A DNA stretch of 6,319 bases. Origin: Thermoleophilia bacterium. GTDB lineage: Bacteria > Actinomycetota > Thermoleophilia > RBG-16-64-13. The notes beneath the pieces are model-generated. The model did not search any database. It was given only the letters and a program-made list of their open reading frames with translations, and was not told the DNA's origin. Positions 5,546-6,319 of this stretch are shown one piece after another. The stretch covers positions 1-6,319 of the forward strand of contig JAFGIH010000345.1 in assembly GCA_016929985.1 (NCBI GenBank), written 5' to 3'. The first letter of the stretch is position 1; each line of letters begins with the position of its first letter. Both the position numbers and the translations under genes were made by a program.

Positions 5546-6319
5546 CTACTCGGGGGGCGACTCTGCCTCGAGCGCCTTGATCGTGCCGGCGACTCCGGCC
5601 TGACCGGGCGCCAGCGCATCGACCGACTTCAACACCGCGAGCGCCTCGGCCGTCTTGCCCTGTTCGTAGTAGATACCCGCCAAGGTCAGTGCAGCGCTGC
5701 CGTCCTTTGGATCGAGCTGCAGGCAGTATTCCAGTGTCGAGACGGCTTCGGCCTCTTCGCCGGTCCCCAGAAGAGCCCTGGCCAGTTGGACGCGGATCGC
5801 GGTACCCAATGGCATGACCTCGAGTCCGCGCTCCGCCGCCTCGATGGCCCGTCCATGCAGGTCCTCACCGAGTACCGGCGCCGCATAGTTGTAGACGGCG
5901 GCCAGGTTGACGTAGTTGGCATAGTCGTACGGCGTGAACGCGATGGCGTCCGTGCAGGCGGATTCGGCTTTCGTGAAGCTACGCTTCAGCGCATCGACTT
6001 GAGGGGTCGGGTCGTCACCGCTCTCCTGTGCCTGGATGGCTGGGCCTAGGTCGGCGGCCATCTGCTCGGCGCGAGCAACAGCCAGGGCTGCCCGGTGTTC
6101 GGGACTGTAAGGGTTGAGTTCTACTGCACGGACGGCGGCGGCAGCGCGGTCGTCCAAGGCTACCGAGAACGCATCTTCCGAGTCTACGTAGGCGGCGTCC
6201 GCGGCGAGCACGATCACCTGACCAGCTATGCCCAGTACGGCAACGAGAACGACGATTGCGACGGCCGGTGCTCTCCATCGGAAGGGTTTGACCTCCCTGG
6301 TGCGGGCTGTCGGCGCGAG
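5546..6319 (-). CDS. Partial CDS: C-terminal part of a membrane-anchored TPR protein
   Basis: The minus-strand frame ends at TAG (5548-5546) and stays open to the right edge, giving 257 residues with no clear start. A GTG at 6217 exists, but the preceding 34 codons are also protein-like and include most of a membrane helix (fragment residues 19-40, VAIVVLVAVLGIAGQVIVLA after FRWRAP), so the true start is most likely beyond the window. After the helix come TPR-like helical pairs: about 53-86 (AAVRAVELNPYSPEHRAAL), 110-147 (CTDAIAFTPYDYANYVNLAAVY), 151-185, 188-220 (YCLQLDPKDGSAALTLAGIYYEQG) and 221-238. TPRs mediate protein-protein contacts. A last membrane helix followed by a TPR tail containing A-x-x-LNPY is common in O-antigen-ligase (Wzy/WaaL-like) proteins of high-GC bacteria, so this may be the tail of one; that is an inference. 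It converges on the ERG4/ERG24-like gene, 37 bp away, with no clear terminator between them. Confidence 0.8.
   Translation of the reverse strand, partial: LAPTARTREVKPFRWRAPAVAIVVLVAVLGIAGQVIVLAADAAYVDSEDAFSVALDDRAAAAVRAVELNPYSPEHRAALAVARAEQMAADLGPAIQAQESGDDPTPQVDALKRSFTKAESACTDAIAFTPYDYANYVNLAAVYNYAAPVLGEDLHGRAIEAAERGLEVMPLGTAIRVQLARALLGTGEEAEAVSTLEYCLQLDPKDGSAALTLAGIYYEQGKTAEALAVLKSVDALAPGQAGVAGTIKALEAESPPE

Noticed and set aside
5476..5546. GTGCCGC/GCGGCAC inverted arms and GATCGCGATC palindrome near the convergent gene ends, as a bidirectional terminator
   Set aside because: The seven-base arms are separated by 57 bases and there is no T or A tract, so the pairing is expected by chance in GC-rich DNA.

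Overview
GC-rich bacterial DNA with tightly packed genes, purine-rich Shine-Dalgarno sites (AGGGAG type) and GTG/TTG starts. The VanW-family protein with a single N-terminal membrane anchor and a Thr/Pro-rich tail, together with the base composition, points to a high-GC Gram-positive-like lineage such as a deep-branching Actinomycetota. This placement is an inference, and a Chloroflexota-like organism is not excluded. There is no RNA gene, CRISPR array, insertion sequence or phage gene in the window.

Layout, left to right. (1) Bases 1-59, minus strand: the first 19 codons of an unidentified gene, with its own ribosome site and a good sigma70-type promoter (95-123). (2) Bases 136-215: a weak intrinsic terminator and a 15-bp tandem repeat just downstream of, and overlapping, the end of the next gene. 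The repeats stay in phase with that gene's reading frame, and each carries a TAG stop. (3) Bases 202-2100, minus strand: a 632-residue membrane-anchored VanW/peptidoglycan-binding protein. (4) Bases 2101-2273: a divergent intergenic region with a small perfect hairpin. (5) Bases 2274-5508, plus strand: three genes in a row, namely a 12-helix MFS transporter, a short-chain dehydrogenase/reductase (SDR), and an ERG4/ERG24-family (sterol reductase-like) membrane protein. (6) Bases 5546-6319, minus strand and convergent: the C-terminal part of a membrane-anchored TPR protein whose start lies beyond the window.

The plus-strand trio is the most interesting part. An SDR next to a sterol C14/C24/C7-reductase homologue, with a transporter ahead of them, suggests reduction of a polycyclic or isoprenoid lipid, but no sterol-synthesis gene is visible here and the substrate is unknown. 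The starts of both enzymes are odd. The SDR frame has no ATG, GTG or TTG ahead of its nucleotide-binding motif, so it appears to begin at a CTG at 3570. The reductase appears to begin at a TTG at 4423. Each of these starts overlaps the end of a 10-11 codon ATG mini-frame, which could mean translational coupling or, less interestingly, a frameshift. The left part (VanW protein) and the right part (TPR protein) look like unrelated cell-envelope functions.
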